From Sphingobacterium thalpophilum (lineage in GTDB: Bacteria > Bacteroidota > Bacteroidia > Sphingobacteriales > Sphingobacteriaceae), in assembly GCF_901482695.1 (NCBI RefSeq), contig NZ_LR590484.1, forward strand, positions 3,100,001-3,164,000: 64,000 bases of DNA, written 5' to 3'. Positions 55,429 to 63,232 of the stretch are shown here, piece after piece (position 1 is the first letter of the stretch; each line of letters opens with the position of its first letter). Position numbers and translations under genes: made by a program. The notes beneath the pieces were generated by a model. It worked only from the letters and a program-made list of their open reading frames with translations, did no database searches and was not told the DNA's origin.

Positions 55429-56343
55429 TTATGACCTGTGCGAACGGAAATTGTTCGGCGAGATACTTGTCTGTTTTTTGAAGAAATTTGAAAAATGGGC
55501 TATCTCTTCAAATCCGAGGGTATAGGCTATTTCCGAAATGTTCCAGTCGGTTTGCTTAAGTAGTATCTTCGCTTCCTGAGTGATCCGAGCGCCGATGATC
55601 TGGCTTGTTGTTTTGCCCGTGTTTTCTTTTAGAATTTTGTTTAAATGATTGACATGGATAGCCAGGCGTTCGGCGAAGTCATGCGCGGTACGCAGTTGTA
55701 AGTGTTGCATGGGGGAGTCAATAGGGAATTGCCGTTCCAAAAGCTCGATAAAAAGCGAAGTAATCCTATGGGATGCACTGTGAGAGGGGTTGCTTATGCT
55801 TTTGGGCTGCAATTTCTGCCCATAATGGATGATCTCCAGTACATAGTTACGCAAAAGATCGTATTTGAAGACATAGTCAGAGGATAATTCTTTATTCATT
55901 TTCTTGAAAATGGCCTCAATTTCTACACGTTGTTCATCGCTGATTTGAAAAATCGGAAGGCCTCCGGGACGAAAGATCGGAAGGTCGTCTATAACGACAC
56001 CACTTTTGTTTCGGGCAAGGAATTCGGCGGTAAAAACGCAGAAATAGCCTTTTTGATGTTCATCTTTTGGAATCCAGTGATAGGGGACTTTCGGCGTGGC
56101 AAACACCAGTCCTGATTCCTCAATTTCGATAACTTTGTCGGCATATTCGGCTGTGTTCCTTCCAGTGATCAGGCTGATCTTGTAATAAGTCCGTTTATTA
56201 TATGGCATGACTGGTTTATTCTTTAGCTTTGCGGCCAACTCCTCAAAACTGAATACATTGAAATGTCCGATTTCACGTGCGATTTCCTGTGGAATAGGCG
56301 CATTTATTTCGTTATAAAATTGTTCGAGTGAAGTGGTTTTCAT
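55429..56343 (-). CDS. AraC-family transcriptional regulator
   Basis: A 304-aa regulator with an N-terminal cupin-like sensing domain and a C-terminal double helix-turn-helix. The DNA-binding part is clear (ERLAIHVNHLNKILKENTGKT, then WNISEIAYTLGFEEIAHFSNFFKK, residues about 205-300). The effector is unknown. The start is ATG 56343; the TTG at 56367 overlaps the promoter box at 56365-56372. It sits just upstream of an SDR gene, a common pairing for AraC regulators and their targets. Confidence 0.92.
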   Translation of the reverse strand: MKTTSLEQFYNEINAPIPQEIAREIGHFNVFSFEELAAKLKNKPVMPYNKRTYYKISLITGRNTAEYADKVIEIEESGLVFATPKVPYHWIPKDEHQKGYFCVFTAEFLARNKSGVVIDDLPIFRPGGLPIFQISDEQRVEIEAIFKKMNKELSSDYVFKYDLLRNYVLEIIHYGQKLQPKSISNPSHSASHRITSLFIELLERQFPIDSPMQHLQLRTAHDFAERLAIHVNHLNKILKENTGKTTSQIIGARITQEAKILLKQTDWNISEIAYTLGFEEIAHFSNFFKKQTSISPNNFRSHRS

Positions 56344-56364
56344 ATAACTTGTATTTGTAACAAT

Positions 56365-56395
56365 CAAACCTAAGTAAATTCAGGTTGATATGCAA
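56365..56395 (-). promoter_or_regulatory. Promoter of the AraC-family gene
   Basis: On the minus strand TTG (56393-56395), 20 nt, TAGGTTTG (56365-56372), a full match to the Bacteroidota consensus. It confirms ATG 56343 as the start. Confidence 0.75.
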
Positions 56396-56592
56396 TGCAA
56401 TTGTAAACGCATAATGAGTAATGGTAGAAAAGCTGATTTATATGGAAGAAGTGTGCGATTTTTGAACGCGGGCGAATAAACGTTTGTCACATTTCGCGCC
56501 CGGACTGGGAGCCAAAGTGTCAGCGATAGAAATAGCTGCCGTTCCCGAAGACCATAGAGCAGGCGGAGTTTCATTTTAATGTAAATAACGCT

Positions 56593-56614
56593 ATTATATT
56601 TTGCACAATATAAT
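56593..56614. promoter_or_regulatory. Candidate operator in front of ohr
   Basis: A perfect inverted repeat with 8-bp arms ATTATATT (56593-56600) and AATATAAT (56607-56614) and a 6-bp spacer TTGCAC. It covers the -33 TTG at 56601-56603. OhrR-type repressors bind such AT-rich dyads. An OhrR-like gene lies at the end of the same cluster. Confidence 0.5.
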
Positions 56615-56631
56615 TTTTCAATCTACATTTG
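56601..56631 (+). promoter_or_regulatory. Promoter of the ohr cluster
   Basis: TTG (56601-56603), 20 nt, TACATTTG (56624-56631), a full match to the Bacteroidota consensus, 25 bp ahead of ATG 56657. Confidence 0.75.
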
Positions 56632-56656
56632 TACTGTTGAAATAAACAAAAAGAAA

Positions 56657-57082
56657 ATGAAAACATTATATACAATAGGAGCTACCGCCCAGGGCGGACG
56701 GAATGGTCATGTAAAAAGTGAAAATGGTGTCCTTGATGTACCTGTGCGAACGCCAAAGGGCCTAGGCGGTGCCAATGACGACTATGCTAATCCAGAGATG
56801 CTTTTTGCCGCTGGCTACGCGGCTTGTTTTGACAGCGCCTTGAATCTGGTGATCAGACAGGATAGGATAAAAACCGGCGAGACTACGGTTACAGCGAAAG
56901 TAAGTATAGGACAGCTGGACAATGGCGGCTTTGGTTTGGCCGCTGAATTGCACGCCAATATTCCGTCAGTTAGTTTGGAATTGGCACAGCAGCTCATTGA
57001 AAAAGCGCATCAGGTCTGTCCTTATTCAAATGCAACAAGAGGTAATATCGAGGTTAAATTAACGGTTTCAAACAACGGATAG
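56657..57082 (+). CDS. ohr: Organic hydroperoxide resistance protein Ohr
   Basis: A 141-aa OsmC/Ohr peroxidase that reduces organic hydroperoxides. The two redox cysteines are in the canonical places: Cys57 in NPEMLFAAGYAACFDSAL and Cys121 in HQVCPYSNATRGN. The dimer fold is otherwise standard. It is the first gene of a cluster with a DUF1304 membrane protein, a nitroreductase and an OhrR-like MarR regulator, and an operator-like dyad lies over its promoter. Confidence 0.95.
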   Translation: MKTLYTIGATAQGGRNGHVKSENGVLDVPVRTPKGLGGANDDYANPEMLFAAGYAACFDSALNLVIRQDRIKTGETTVTAKVSIGQLDNGGFGLAAELHANIPSVSLELAQQLIEKAHQVCPYSNATRGNIEVKLTVSNNG

Positions 57083-57085
57083 AAT

Positions 57086-57451
57086 ATGGATTATATAGCC
57101 ACGGTATTCACCGTAATCGTACTGATAGAACATATTTACATCGTCTGGATGGAGATGTTTGCCTGGGAGACTGCAGGAAGACGCAGTTTCGGGAAAACAC
57201 TTCCTGCTGAACTATTTAAACCTACAAAAGGCCTGGCTGCCAATCAGGGCTTGTATAATGGCTTTCTGGTAGCAGGGTTGGTCTGGTCATTTTTAACAGA
57301 AGACGCTATATGGAGCGACAATATCCGTCTATTTTTTCTGGGATGCGTGCTCGTGGCCGGAATTTTTGGAGGCATCACAGCGAATAGAAAAATATTTTTG
57401 ATACAGGGGATACCGGCATTGCTGGCGTTATTATCCGTTCTTTTTAAATAA
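57086..57451 (+). CDS. DUF1304 membrane protein
   Basis: A 121-aa integral membrane protein of the DUF1304 family with about four hydrophobic helices and the family's early motif EHIYIVWMEMFAWETAGRRSFG. Function is not established; members often sit by stress and redox genes. It starts 3 bp after the ohr stop, so it is co-transcribed with ohr, and its link to hydroperoxide stress is inference from that. Confidence 0.87.
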   Translation: MDYIATVFTVIVLIEHIYIVWMEMFAWETAGRRSFGKTLPAELFKPTKGLAANQGLYNGFLVAGLVWSFLTEDAIWSDNIRLFFLGCVLVAGIFGGITANRKIFLIQGIPALLALLSVLFK

Positions 57452-57462
57452 TACAATATTAT

Positions 57463-58098
57463 ATGTCACTTATAACAGATTTACAATGGCGTCATGCTGT
57501 GAAAGCATATGACCCAACAAAAAAAGTTAGTCAGGAAAATATCGATAAGATCATCGAGGCGGCGCGTTTTGCACCAACCTCTTCTGGTTTGCAGCCTTTT
57601 AAGATTTTGGTCGTTGAAAATCAGGAATTAAAAGATAAACTGGCGGAAGGTGCTCTCAACCCTGATTGTATGCGCGAGTGTTCTCACGTATTGGTTTTTG
57701 CCGCCTGGGATCGGTATACCGCCGAACGTATTGACAAAGTGTATGATTTTACGACCGATGAGCGAAATTTACCGCGCGGCCGTTTTGGCTCGTATACCGA
57801 CAAGCTGAAATCGATATATTTGAATGAAGCAGCGGAAAACAATTTTGCGCATACTGCACGGCAGACTTATATTGCGCTGGGCCTGGCACTGGCACAGGCA
57901 GCTGAACTGCGTGTTGATTCTACGCCTGCCGAAGGCTTCGACAACAGTGTGGTGGATAATGTGCTACAATTGAGCGAGCAAGGACTCAAGAGTGTTTCAT
58001 TGATGTATGTTGGTGTGGCTGATCCTTCTCGTGACTGGATTTCGACAATGAAAAAAGTACGGGTACCAAAGGAGGAGTTTGTCGTCGAGTACAAATAA
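57463..58098 (+). CDS. Nitroreductase-family NAD(P)H oxidoreductase
   Basis: A 211-aa FMN-dependent enzyme of the NfsB/nitroreductase fold. It shows DLQWRHAVKAYDPTKKVS, ARFAPTSSGLQPFKILVVEN, and ARQTYIALGLALAQAAEL. It reduces nitro compounds or quinones with NAD(P)H. The short spacing (11 bp) after the DUF1304 gene puts it in the ohr operon, suggesting a role in detoxification of peroxide- or quinone-type stress. Confidence 0.9.
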   Translation: MSLITDLQWRHAVKAYDPTKKVSQENIDKIIEAARFAPTSSGLQPFKILVVENQELKDKLAEGALNPDCMRECSHVLVFAAWDRYTAERIDKVYDFTTDERNLPRGRFGSYTDKLKSIYLNEAAENNFAHTARQTYIALGLALAQAAELRVDSTPAEGFDNSVVDNVLQLSEQGLKSVSLMYVGVADPSRDWISTMKKVRVPKEEFVVEYK

Positions 58099-58131
58099 GT
58101 ATGAGGGTTCCTTAAGCTTCACAAAACACAA

Positions 58132-58139
58132 TATATTTG
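58132..58139 (+). promoter_or_regulatory. -7 box and possible operator for the OhrR-like gene
   Basis: TATATTTG fits TAnnTTTG, 4 bp ahead of ATG 58144. The preceding CACAATATA also occurs at 56604-56612 in the ohr operator region, suggesting a shared binding sequence. Confidence 0.5.
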
Positions 58140-58143
58140 CAGG

Positions 58144-58575
58144 ATGGATGATTTATTAAAATTAGACAAACAGCTCTGTTTTTCCGTGTATGTTCTTCAC
58201 AGAGAAATTATGCAGCGTTACCGTGCTATCCTTGAAGCGATCGATTTGACCTATCCTCAATATATCACATTGATGGCATTGTGGGAAAAGGATGAACAGA
58301 CCGTCAATCAACTGGGGGGAAGATTGTTTTTGGATAATGGGACACTTACACCATTATTGAAAAGGCTGGAAAACAAATCCCTGATTACGCGTACACGCAG
58401 CAAGGATGATGAACGAGTGGTCAAAATCCGATTGACCCAACAAGGACTTCAATTAAAGGAAAGGGCAAGCTGTATCCCAATGCAGCTTTTTGAGGCCTTG
58501 AAGCTCGATTATGCGGATATGGTTCAGCTCAAAGCGTTAGCAGAGAAAATCATCAAGAACGCTGGTGAAAACTAG
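58144..58575 (+). CDS. ohrR: OhrR-like MarR-family repressor
   Basis: A 143-aa MarR-family regulator. It begins LDKQLCFSVYVLHREIMQRYR, with the reactive N-terminal cysteine (Cys12) in the OhrR-type LDxQLCFxxY context. The winged helix is clear: TYPQYITLMALWE, QLGGRLFLDNGTLTPLLKRLE, and wing SKDDERVVKIRLTQQG. In OhrR proteins peroxide oxidises this cysteine and releases the repressor from DNA. It lies at the end of the ohr cluster with its own box, so it likely controls both ohr and itself. Confidence 0.92.
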   Translation: MDDLLKLDKQLCFSVYVLHREIMQRYRAILEAIDLTYPQYITLMALWEKDEQTVNQLGGRLFLDNGTLTPLLKRLENKSLITRTRSKDDERVVKIRLTQQGLQLKERASCIPMQLFEALKLDYADMVQLKALAEKIIKNAGEN

Positions 58576-58593
58576 CTAATGTTTCCCGTAAAT

Positions 58594-58638
58594 AAAAACG
58601 GACTGAATGTGGTAATTTTGCATTTAGTCCGTTTTTTT
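58594..58638 (+). terminator. Terminator after ohrR
   Basis: An 11-bp stem (AAAAACGGACT pairing with AGTCCGTTTTT) extended inward across a mismatch by AATG/CATT, with T7 following. It lies 19 bp after the ohrR stop. The rest to 58773 shows no gene. Confidence 0.88.
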
Positions 58639-58773
58639 GTGGTCTACACAATAAATGTGAAAGGTCAGACGCAAATGCCGAAACGGCATATTTTCCAGTT
58701 TTTGAGCGTACGTCCGGTCTAAAGTGACTGCGCTTGAGCCTAAGCGAGATGCCCGTATAGGAGCAGCTTTGTA

Positions 58774-59355
58774 TTATAAGATATTGTTCAGCCTAAGGTA
58801 TTGGAGGAGCATAATCGTTTTTCCATCTTTGATGTCGCCGCTCTGGATCATTTCCAGCGCCTTCTGCATCTCTATTTCAAGGATTTCAATATGCTCTTCC
58901 TCTTCAGCCAGCCCACCGCCGGCGCTCACTTTCATGCTGCTCGAATATTCGGCGATAAAGAAATGCAGGATTTCCGTCACCGAACCCGGGGACATGTAAG
59001 CTTCAAAAATCTTCTTCACGTCTGTGATCTGGTAACCTGTCTCTTCTTCTGTTTCCCTGCGTATGCAGTCCTCGGGCGAATCCAGATCCAATAAACCAGC
59101 GCAGGCTTCAATGAGCATCCCCGATTCATTACCATTGATGTATGTAGGAATGCGGAATTGCCGTGTTAGGATTACGGTCTTCGATTGTTTGTTATAGAGC
59201 AGGATGACGGCGCCGTTTCCACGGTCGTAAGCTTCCCGGCTTTGCTGTTGTACGATGCCATCGGGCTTGCTGTACTGGTTGGTGACCTTTTTTAATGTAT
59301 ACCAATTGTCAGAGAGAATCTCGGTCTTTATAATTTTAATATTTTGTATTGCCAT
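58774..59355 (-). CDS. nudK: NUDIX hydrolase, GDP-mannose pyrophosphatase NudK-like
   Basis: A 193-aa NUDIX enzyme. The segment [20 protein letters not shown], followed by TGYQI, is the NUDIX box with its metal-binding glutamates. [40 protein letters not shown] and [17 protein letters not shown] match NudK, which hydrolyses GDP-mannose and related sugar nucleotides. ADP-ribose pyrophosphatase is the main alternative. Its ATG is at 59355 with 107 bp to the SIR2-like gene upstream on the same strand, where no promoter box was recognised. Confidence 0.88.
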   Translation of the reverse strand: MAIQNIKIIKTEILSDNWYTLKKVTNQYSKPDGIVQQQSREAYDRGNGAVILLYNKQSKTVILTRQFRIPTYINGNESGMLIEACAGLLDLDSPEDCIRRETEEETGYQITDVKKIFEAYMSPGSVTEILHFFIAEYSSSMKVSAGGGLAEEEEHIEILEIEMQKALEMIQSGDIKDGKTIMLLQYLRLNNIL

Positions 59356-59462
59356 AGCATTATTTATGAAGGTAAAGGTAATTATTGCTGCTCCGATTAA
59401 GATGAAAAAGCAAACATCGTCGTATGAAGTTTTGTTTCGATATGTTTTGGGCGGGTACCACT

Positions 59463-60353
59463 TTAATTCTTTATGGACACGTTGTATCTTTTCATAATAT
59501 CCTTTATTATTTTTTTATAATATCTGGTCTTATTGGATTCGTCAATGGTCACAATCTCCACATCATTTGCTGTAAGCAACTGCATCTTATCCCTCGAAAG
59601 GTTGTACCATTTTTGGGTTGTATAATAGAACAGTCGGTTTTTAATGAAACTACTCTTTCGATAAAATTTATGTCGGGCCCGGTAAGTCAGTAGCCACCAT
59701 AAATCTATTTCCACGAAATCGAGTGATAATCCCAGAATATGGATATCATGGGTGAAAAAGAGGTCGATCCAAGATTGCAGTTTCAGTTCTTTCTGCTGTT
59801 TCAGTCTCTTGACGAAAGCAGCCTTAAATATCTTGTCGGAAGTGTAATTCGTTCCATTGACTACATAGTCGCGCATTTTTTGTAACTGGCCGCAATAATG
59901 TTCGTACCCCAAATTAATGGAATTGGGGATGCTGCAGTCCCCATGAATATGCCAATAGGTTTTATCCATAGTTTCATGTCTGCGAAAAATACTGTACGTG
60001 GTCTCCCTGACCAAGCTTGTATTTGTTCTCTGTGTTTCTCCTTCCAGGCTAAATTCATAATTCGTGGTGATGATGTTGCTGACCGGTAAGTCGCGGATCA
60101 TCTGATGGATCTCGTTGGGTTTTATCAGTGAGACGCTTTCGGAAATATAGGTCTTAAGCTCTTTCTCGTTGAGATGCCGGGATTGGATAGCACGAAGAAA
60201 AATCTCCTCGTATAACATAGGGAAAGGTTTTTGCCCATTTTCCAATGTGGTGACGTGATATTTTTTTTTAATATTCGCCAGCAGGTCACTCCAGCTAATG
60301 CCCGGAGAGATGTTGTTTATGTCATTTCCAATTAATAGACAGAATTCATTCAT
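59463..60353 (-). CDS. Stand-alone SIR2-like domain protein
   Basis: A 296-aa soluble protein with the SIR2-like fold across its length. The visible signatures are [20 protein letters not shown] (residues 6-25), [10 protein letters not shown] (95-104, with Asn98), [20 protein letters not shown] (135-154, with His137) and [16 protein letters not shown] (205-220). Asn98 and His137 match the Asn/His pair that catalyses NAD cleavage in SIR2 folds. The loop that reads GAG.S in classic sirtuins reads IGNDIN here. SIR2-like proteins of this kind appear in anti-phage systems such as Thoeris, DSR and SIR2-HerA, where they deplete NAD. No partner gene is beside it except a lysis-type cassette. A defence role is inference. 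Confidence 0.75.
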   Translation of the reverse strand: MNEFCLLIGNDINNISPGISWSDLLANIKKKYHVTTLENGQKPFPMLYEEIFLRAIQSRHLNEKELKTYISESVSLIKPNEIHQMIRDLPVSNIITTNYEFSLEGETQRTNTSLVRETTYSIFRRHETMDKTYWHIHGDCSIPNSINLGYEHYCGQLQKMRDYVVNGTNYTSDKIFKAAFVKRLKQQKELKLQSWIDLFFTHDIHILGLSLDFVEIDLWWLLTYRARHKFYRKSSFIKNRLFYYTTQKWYNLSRDKMQLLTANDVEIVTIDESNKTRYYKKIIKDIMKRYNVSIKN

Positions 60354-60586
60354 TGCCGTCGATATTGTTGAGCATTCTTGTGATGAGCATCTTAAAGCAG
60401 GTATGCTGTGTTTTAAGCCTAAATCAAACCTTGTTCCTAAGATAGGAAAAAATCATGCCTTGCAGCAACTTGTCTGTTAAATAATGGGCACGCCTGCTAT
60501 CCTACTGATAGGTCTTGCCTAAATATATGTTCGGTCTGCGAACGCACGGAAATTTCGGCTGTAGTCTCAAGGGGATAGGTACTAAA

Positions 60587-60615
60587 AAGGCTAGGCGAAC
60601 CGTTTCCCTAGCCTT
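60587..60615 (-). terminator. Orphan minus-strand terminator
   Basis: A 9-bp perfect stem (AAGGCTAGG pairing with CCTAGCCTT) with an 11-nt loop. The T-run lies on the minus strand (AAAAA at 60584-60588 on plus). No minus-strand gene lies between it and 62300, so what it stops is unclear. Confidence 0.6.
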
Positions 60616-60786
60616 CACGATATAACTCATCCTATGCTATAACGATCAAATAACAATGGAGCAGGAGAAATGTTTCGTTTACCCCGGCGTACAGAGTAAA
60701 ACAGTTGGATTTCAGTACATATTCGGTATTTTTTTTCTACCGCGCAGATATCGTTGATATTCCAGCTTTTGGGCCTTTATCCGATC

Positions 60787-60794
60787 TACATTTG
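60787..60794 (+). promoter_or_regulatory. Possible promoter box for the lysis-type cassette
   Basis: TACATTTG fits TAnnTTTG. TTG at 60769-60771 is only 15 nt upstream, shorter than usual. The leader would be about 100 nt before ATG 60901. Confidence 0.4.
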
Positions 60795-60900
60795 TATTGA
60801 AATGCTGATCAGTCACTACTTCATCGGTGCAGGAGCACCGTACAATATAAACGAAATATTTTTTACAGAGGCGCTTCAAATCAAATTAAACAACAAAGAC

Positions 60901-61395
60901 ATGGAAATTAAAGATCACAAAATTACGGGAGCAACCTATCGGGAGACGCCCAACAAAGGTGGAATTATTAGACCACGCTATATCATTATGCATTATGACG
61001 GAGCATCTAATGCTACTAGTGCCCTTACCTGGATGTTGGATCCCAAAAGTAAAGTGTCCGCCCACCTGCATATCAGCAGAGAAGGCTCTATCACCCAGCT
61101 GGCACCTCTTAATGTCAAATGCTGGCATGCTGGTGTAAGTTTTTGGAAAGGTTTGAACGATATCAATCGCTTTAGCATAGGTATCGAACTGCAAAATAAA
61201 GGGCAGGAGGTGTACCCTGCCAAGCAGATTGCTGCGGCAGTCGACGTATGTAAAGCCATTATTGCCCAGTATCCGATTCAGGAGATTTTGGGTCACAGCG
61301 ATATTGCGGCAGGACGAAAGGAGGATCCGGGAAAGCAATTTCCTTGGTCAAAGTTTAAAATGTTGATAAAAAAGGACGATCATGGAACTACTTGA
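60901..61395 (+). CDS. N-acetylmuramoyl-L-alanine amidase (endolysin type)
   Basis: A 164-aa zinc amidase of the Amidase_2/T7-lysozyme type that cuts the bond between muramic acid and the stem peptide. Zinc-site motifs are visible: YIIMHYDGAS, VSAHLHISREGSITQL (with WHAGVSFW after it) and EILGHSDIAAGRKEDPG. There is no signal peptide, so it is cytosolic as made, which fits an endolysin that is released through a holin or other route. The start is ATG 60901; in-frame starts from 60754 add a hydrophobic stretch that is unlikely in the family. Its 3' end overlaps the next gene by 14 bp. Confidence 0.87.
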   Translation: MEIKDHKITGATYRETPNKGGIIRPRYIIMHYDGASNATSALTWMLDPKSKVSAHLHISREGSITQLAPLNVKCWHAGVSFWKGLNDINRFSIGIELQNKGQEVYPAKQIAAAVDVCKAIIAQYPIQEILGHSDIAAGRKEDPGKQFPWSKFKMLIKKDDHGTT

Positions 61396-61759
61396 AATTT
61401 TGGAGAAACTTATTGTTCCGCTCGTCACCGCCATCGCCGGATACCTCGTAGGGCGGCCCAAACAGCGGGCGGAAGTGGAAGCTACGAATGTGGATAACGC
61501 CGGAAAGGTGATCGATAAATGGGAAAGTTATGCCAGCCGGCTGGAAAAAGATATCGAGCATTTAAGAGCAATAATCGAAGACCTGAATGCCGGGCTGAAA
61601 CTTGCTAACGAGGAACGTATCGCCTGCTCAAAAACGCTGGCAGCCTTACAGGTGAAATATGACGACCTGATGAAGCTTTATAGCGAATTGCAAATTGAAT
61701 TAAAGAAAGTTAAAAATGAAAAATGTATTTCCATTGACCGTAATGCTGCTATTGGTTAG
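61382..61759 (+). CDS. Membrane-anchored coiled-coil protein (spanin- or holin-like)
   Basis: A 125-aa protein with an N-terminal hydrophobic segment (IVPLVTAIAGYLVG, residues about 11-24) followed by a charged, helical, coiled-coil-like part (residues about 38-110, heptad-like ASRLEKDIEHLRAIIEDLNAGLKLA). That layout is typical of an inner-membrane spanin (Rz-type) or of small holin-like proteins. It overlaps the amidase gene by 14 bp and the next lipoprotein gene by 44 bp, in the compressed way that phage lysis genes do. No family name is certain. Confidence 0.6.
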   Translation: MELLEILEKLIVPLVTAIAGYLVGRPKQRAEVEATNVDNAGKVIDKWESYASRLEKDIEHLRAIIEDLNAGLKLANEERIACSKTLAALQVKYDDLMKLYSELQIELKKVKNEKCISIDRNAAIG

Positions 61760-62219
61760 CAGCTGCGGTCTATTTAAGAAAACAGTGAAAACAACTGAGC
61801 TACATAAGGCAGCGCTCGTTGAACACAACGGTCTTCGGTCAGACACACAACTTAACGAGCAGCATGTGCGTGCCGAGCGCTCAGATAGCACATATTCGAT
61901 CGAAGTCTCCGGATTAATGCTGCTGGAAGGTGAAGGTATTCAGTTGCGGCCGGACGGTAGTTTGCACATAGAAAAAGGCAGGCTCCATAATACATTTATG
62001 CAACACGAGACGCAGAAAAGCGAAAATGTTAAGGTCAGGTCTGGCAAGAGCGAACAGAAACTACAGCATATTCAGTATGGCGAGAACACAATTAGTGTGC
62101 TTGGACGGCAGGATAAAAAGATAACGGAGCCAGCGGTGACGCGTATGCTCTATTTTTTGGTGGGGTTGCTGGCTGTGGTTTACGGTATTGTCTGGTGGCT
62201 GCGAAGGAAATATAACTGA
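61716..62219 (+). CDS. Lipoprotein with C-terminal membrane segment (u-spanin-like)
   Basis: A 167-aa protein with a lipoprotein signal (LLVSSC, Cys17) and, at the other end, a hydrophobic helix (MLYFLVGLLAVVYGIVWWL, residues about 144-162) followed by RRKYN. The middle is polar. A protein tied to the outer membrane by lipid at one end and to the inner membrane by a helix at the other has the topology of unimolecular spanins, which fuse the two membranes in the last step of phage lysis (phage T1 gp11 is the known example). The start lies inside the preceding gene. Family membership is inferred from topology and position only. Confidence 0.55.
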   Translation: MKNVFPLTVMLLLVSSCGLFKKTVKTTELHKAALVEHNGLRSDTQLNEQHVRAERSDSTYSIEVSGLMLLEGEGIQLRPDGSLHIEKGRLHNTFMQHETQKSENVKVRSGKSEQKLQHIQYGENTISVLGRQDKKITEPAVTRMLYFLVGLLAVVYGIVWWLRRKYN

Positions 62220-62299
62220 CGTATCGATACCGGTCAGGTAAAAGTGTATCACATGCAAGCTTGCTTTGCCGGACCGGTATCATATCCCTCCAAATCACC

Positions 62300-62911
62300 T
62301 TATCTACCATTGAACCGCGTGTTGATGAGATAATAATTCGCGGCTTGTTTCACGTCCGTTTTGAAATCCTTATACATGTCAAATTGATTGCAAGCGCAGA
62401 TAATCGACTTCTGAAGGGTATCGCTATTTATTTTTAAACAGGGACCTAGTTCTTTGTAAATGTTGCTTTTAACTTTTGTTTTCAGATTGTCCAGTTTTTC
62501 GGGCTGGAAGATACGGAGCACAACGGCAATGGCCTTATAGCGATGCTGAATGTCTTTGTACTTGATGTACTCACCTCTAATTTGCTGCGAGGGGATTCCC
62601 ATGAAATCGCAGTAGTAATCGATGACTGTGCTGATTTTGGACAGGTCAGGCTCATATATGCGGTTGATGGATTTTAAAATATCGGGATGATGTTCTTTTA
62701 AAAAGCTCATCATAAAAGAATAATATAGCGTGTTCATATGTTGCGTATTCGTTTTTTTATTTTGTGGCCCCTGACTGATTCCTATCTTTTCTTTTTCCGC
62801 GAAAGCGGAAACTTGGCGTGTGCTTTTTCTTTGCGTAATATCATGTCCATCCCTATAGGATAGGGCATGCGTTTGGATGAGCATTGAATCTCGTGTGATG
62901 ATATGTTCCAT
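62300..62911 (-). CDS. Unidentified 203-aa helical protein
   Basis: I do not recognise this protein with certainty. It is soluble and mostly helical. Residues about 85-195 (ISTVIDYYCDFMGIPSQQIRG, then HRYKAIAVVLRIFQPE, then IYKELGPCLKINSDTLQKSI) run in a pattern like domain IV of DnaA, with an ending (CNQFDMYKDFKTDVKQAAN) like that domain's last helix. This is a weak impression. Its start is ATG 62911, facing the S24 repressor across 321 bp of repeat-rich DNA. It is convergent with the lysis-type genes. Confidence 0.5.
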   Translation of the reverse strand: MEHIITRDSMLIQTHALSYRDGHDITQRKSTRQVSAFAEKEKIGISQGPQNKKTNTQHMNTLYYSFMMSFLKEHHPDILKSINRIYEPDLSKISTVIDYYCDFMGIPSQQIRGEYIKYKDIQHRYKAIAVVLRIFQPEKLDNLKTKVKSNIYKELGPCLKINSDTLQKSIICACNQFDMYKDFKTDVKQAANYYLINTRFNGR

Positions 62912-63232
62912 GGTGTTTCCTTTTAAATCGTTTATTTCAGTCTTAGTCTACGTTTGTCACAACAATCACCATCCCCGTTTGCTTCTTGGCTTTTTATGTT
63001 GTTAAACAAAGTTAAACAATTATGTTAATCTTTCAAGCTTTAAAAATTATATTTTTTATTATATTCCTTTTTAGTGCAATTTAATAAACTAAATTGTTTA
63101 ACTTTAAAATGTTGTTATACAGTATTTTATGTTGTTTTTAGGTTTATTTATTTGTTTAGGTTTAATATCTTGTGTAACTTAGCGTCAGATTGTTATGAAT
63201 TAGTGTAACAATTGTTAAAAAACTTGTTAATC
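62912..63232. promoter_or_regulatory. Divergent control region with repeated operator-like elements
   Basis: AGTTAAACAATT is at 63010-63021 and inverted at 63092-63103. GTTAAACAA is repeated in tandem at 63001-63009 and 63011-63019. A perfect palindrome TAACAATTGTTA is at 63206-63217, 15 bp before the repressor ATG. TTTAGGTTTA occurs twice, 18 bp apart (63137-63146, 63155-63164). Such clusters are typical of operators around CI-like repressors. No TAnnTTTG box was seen. Confidence 0.6.

Larger units (their letters stand above)
60354..60900. other. Gene-free region between SIR2-like gene and lysis-type cassette
   Basis: 547 bp with no convincing gene. It holds a terminator-like hairpin oriented for the minus strand (60587-60615) and the TACATTTG box at 60787-60794 for the amidase gene. 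No tRNA or direct-repeat attachment site was recognised. The SIR2-like gene has no clear TAnnTTTG box here. Confidence 0.55.

Noticed and set aside
60480..60620. A tRNA gene or attachment site at the left edge of the phage-like block
   Set aside because: Only a simple hairpin is present; no cloverleaf or matching direct repeat was found.
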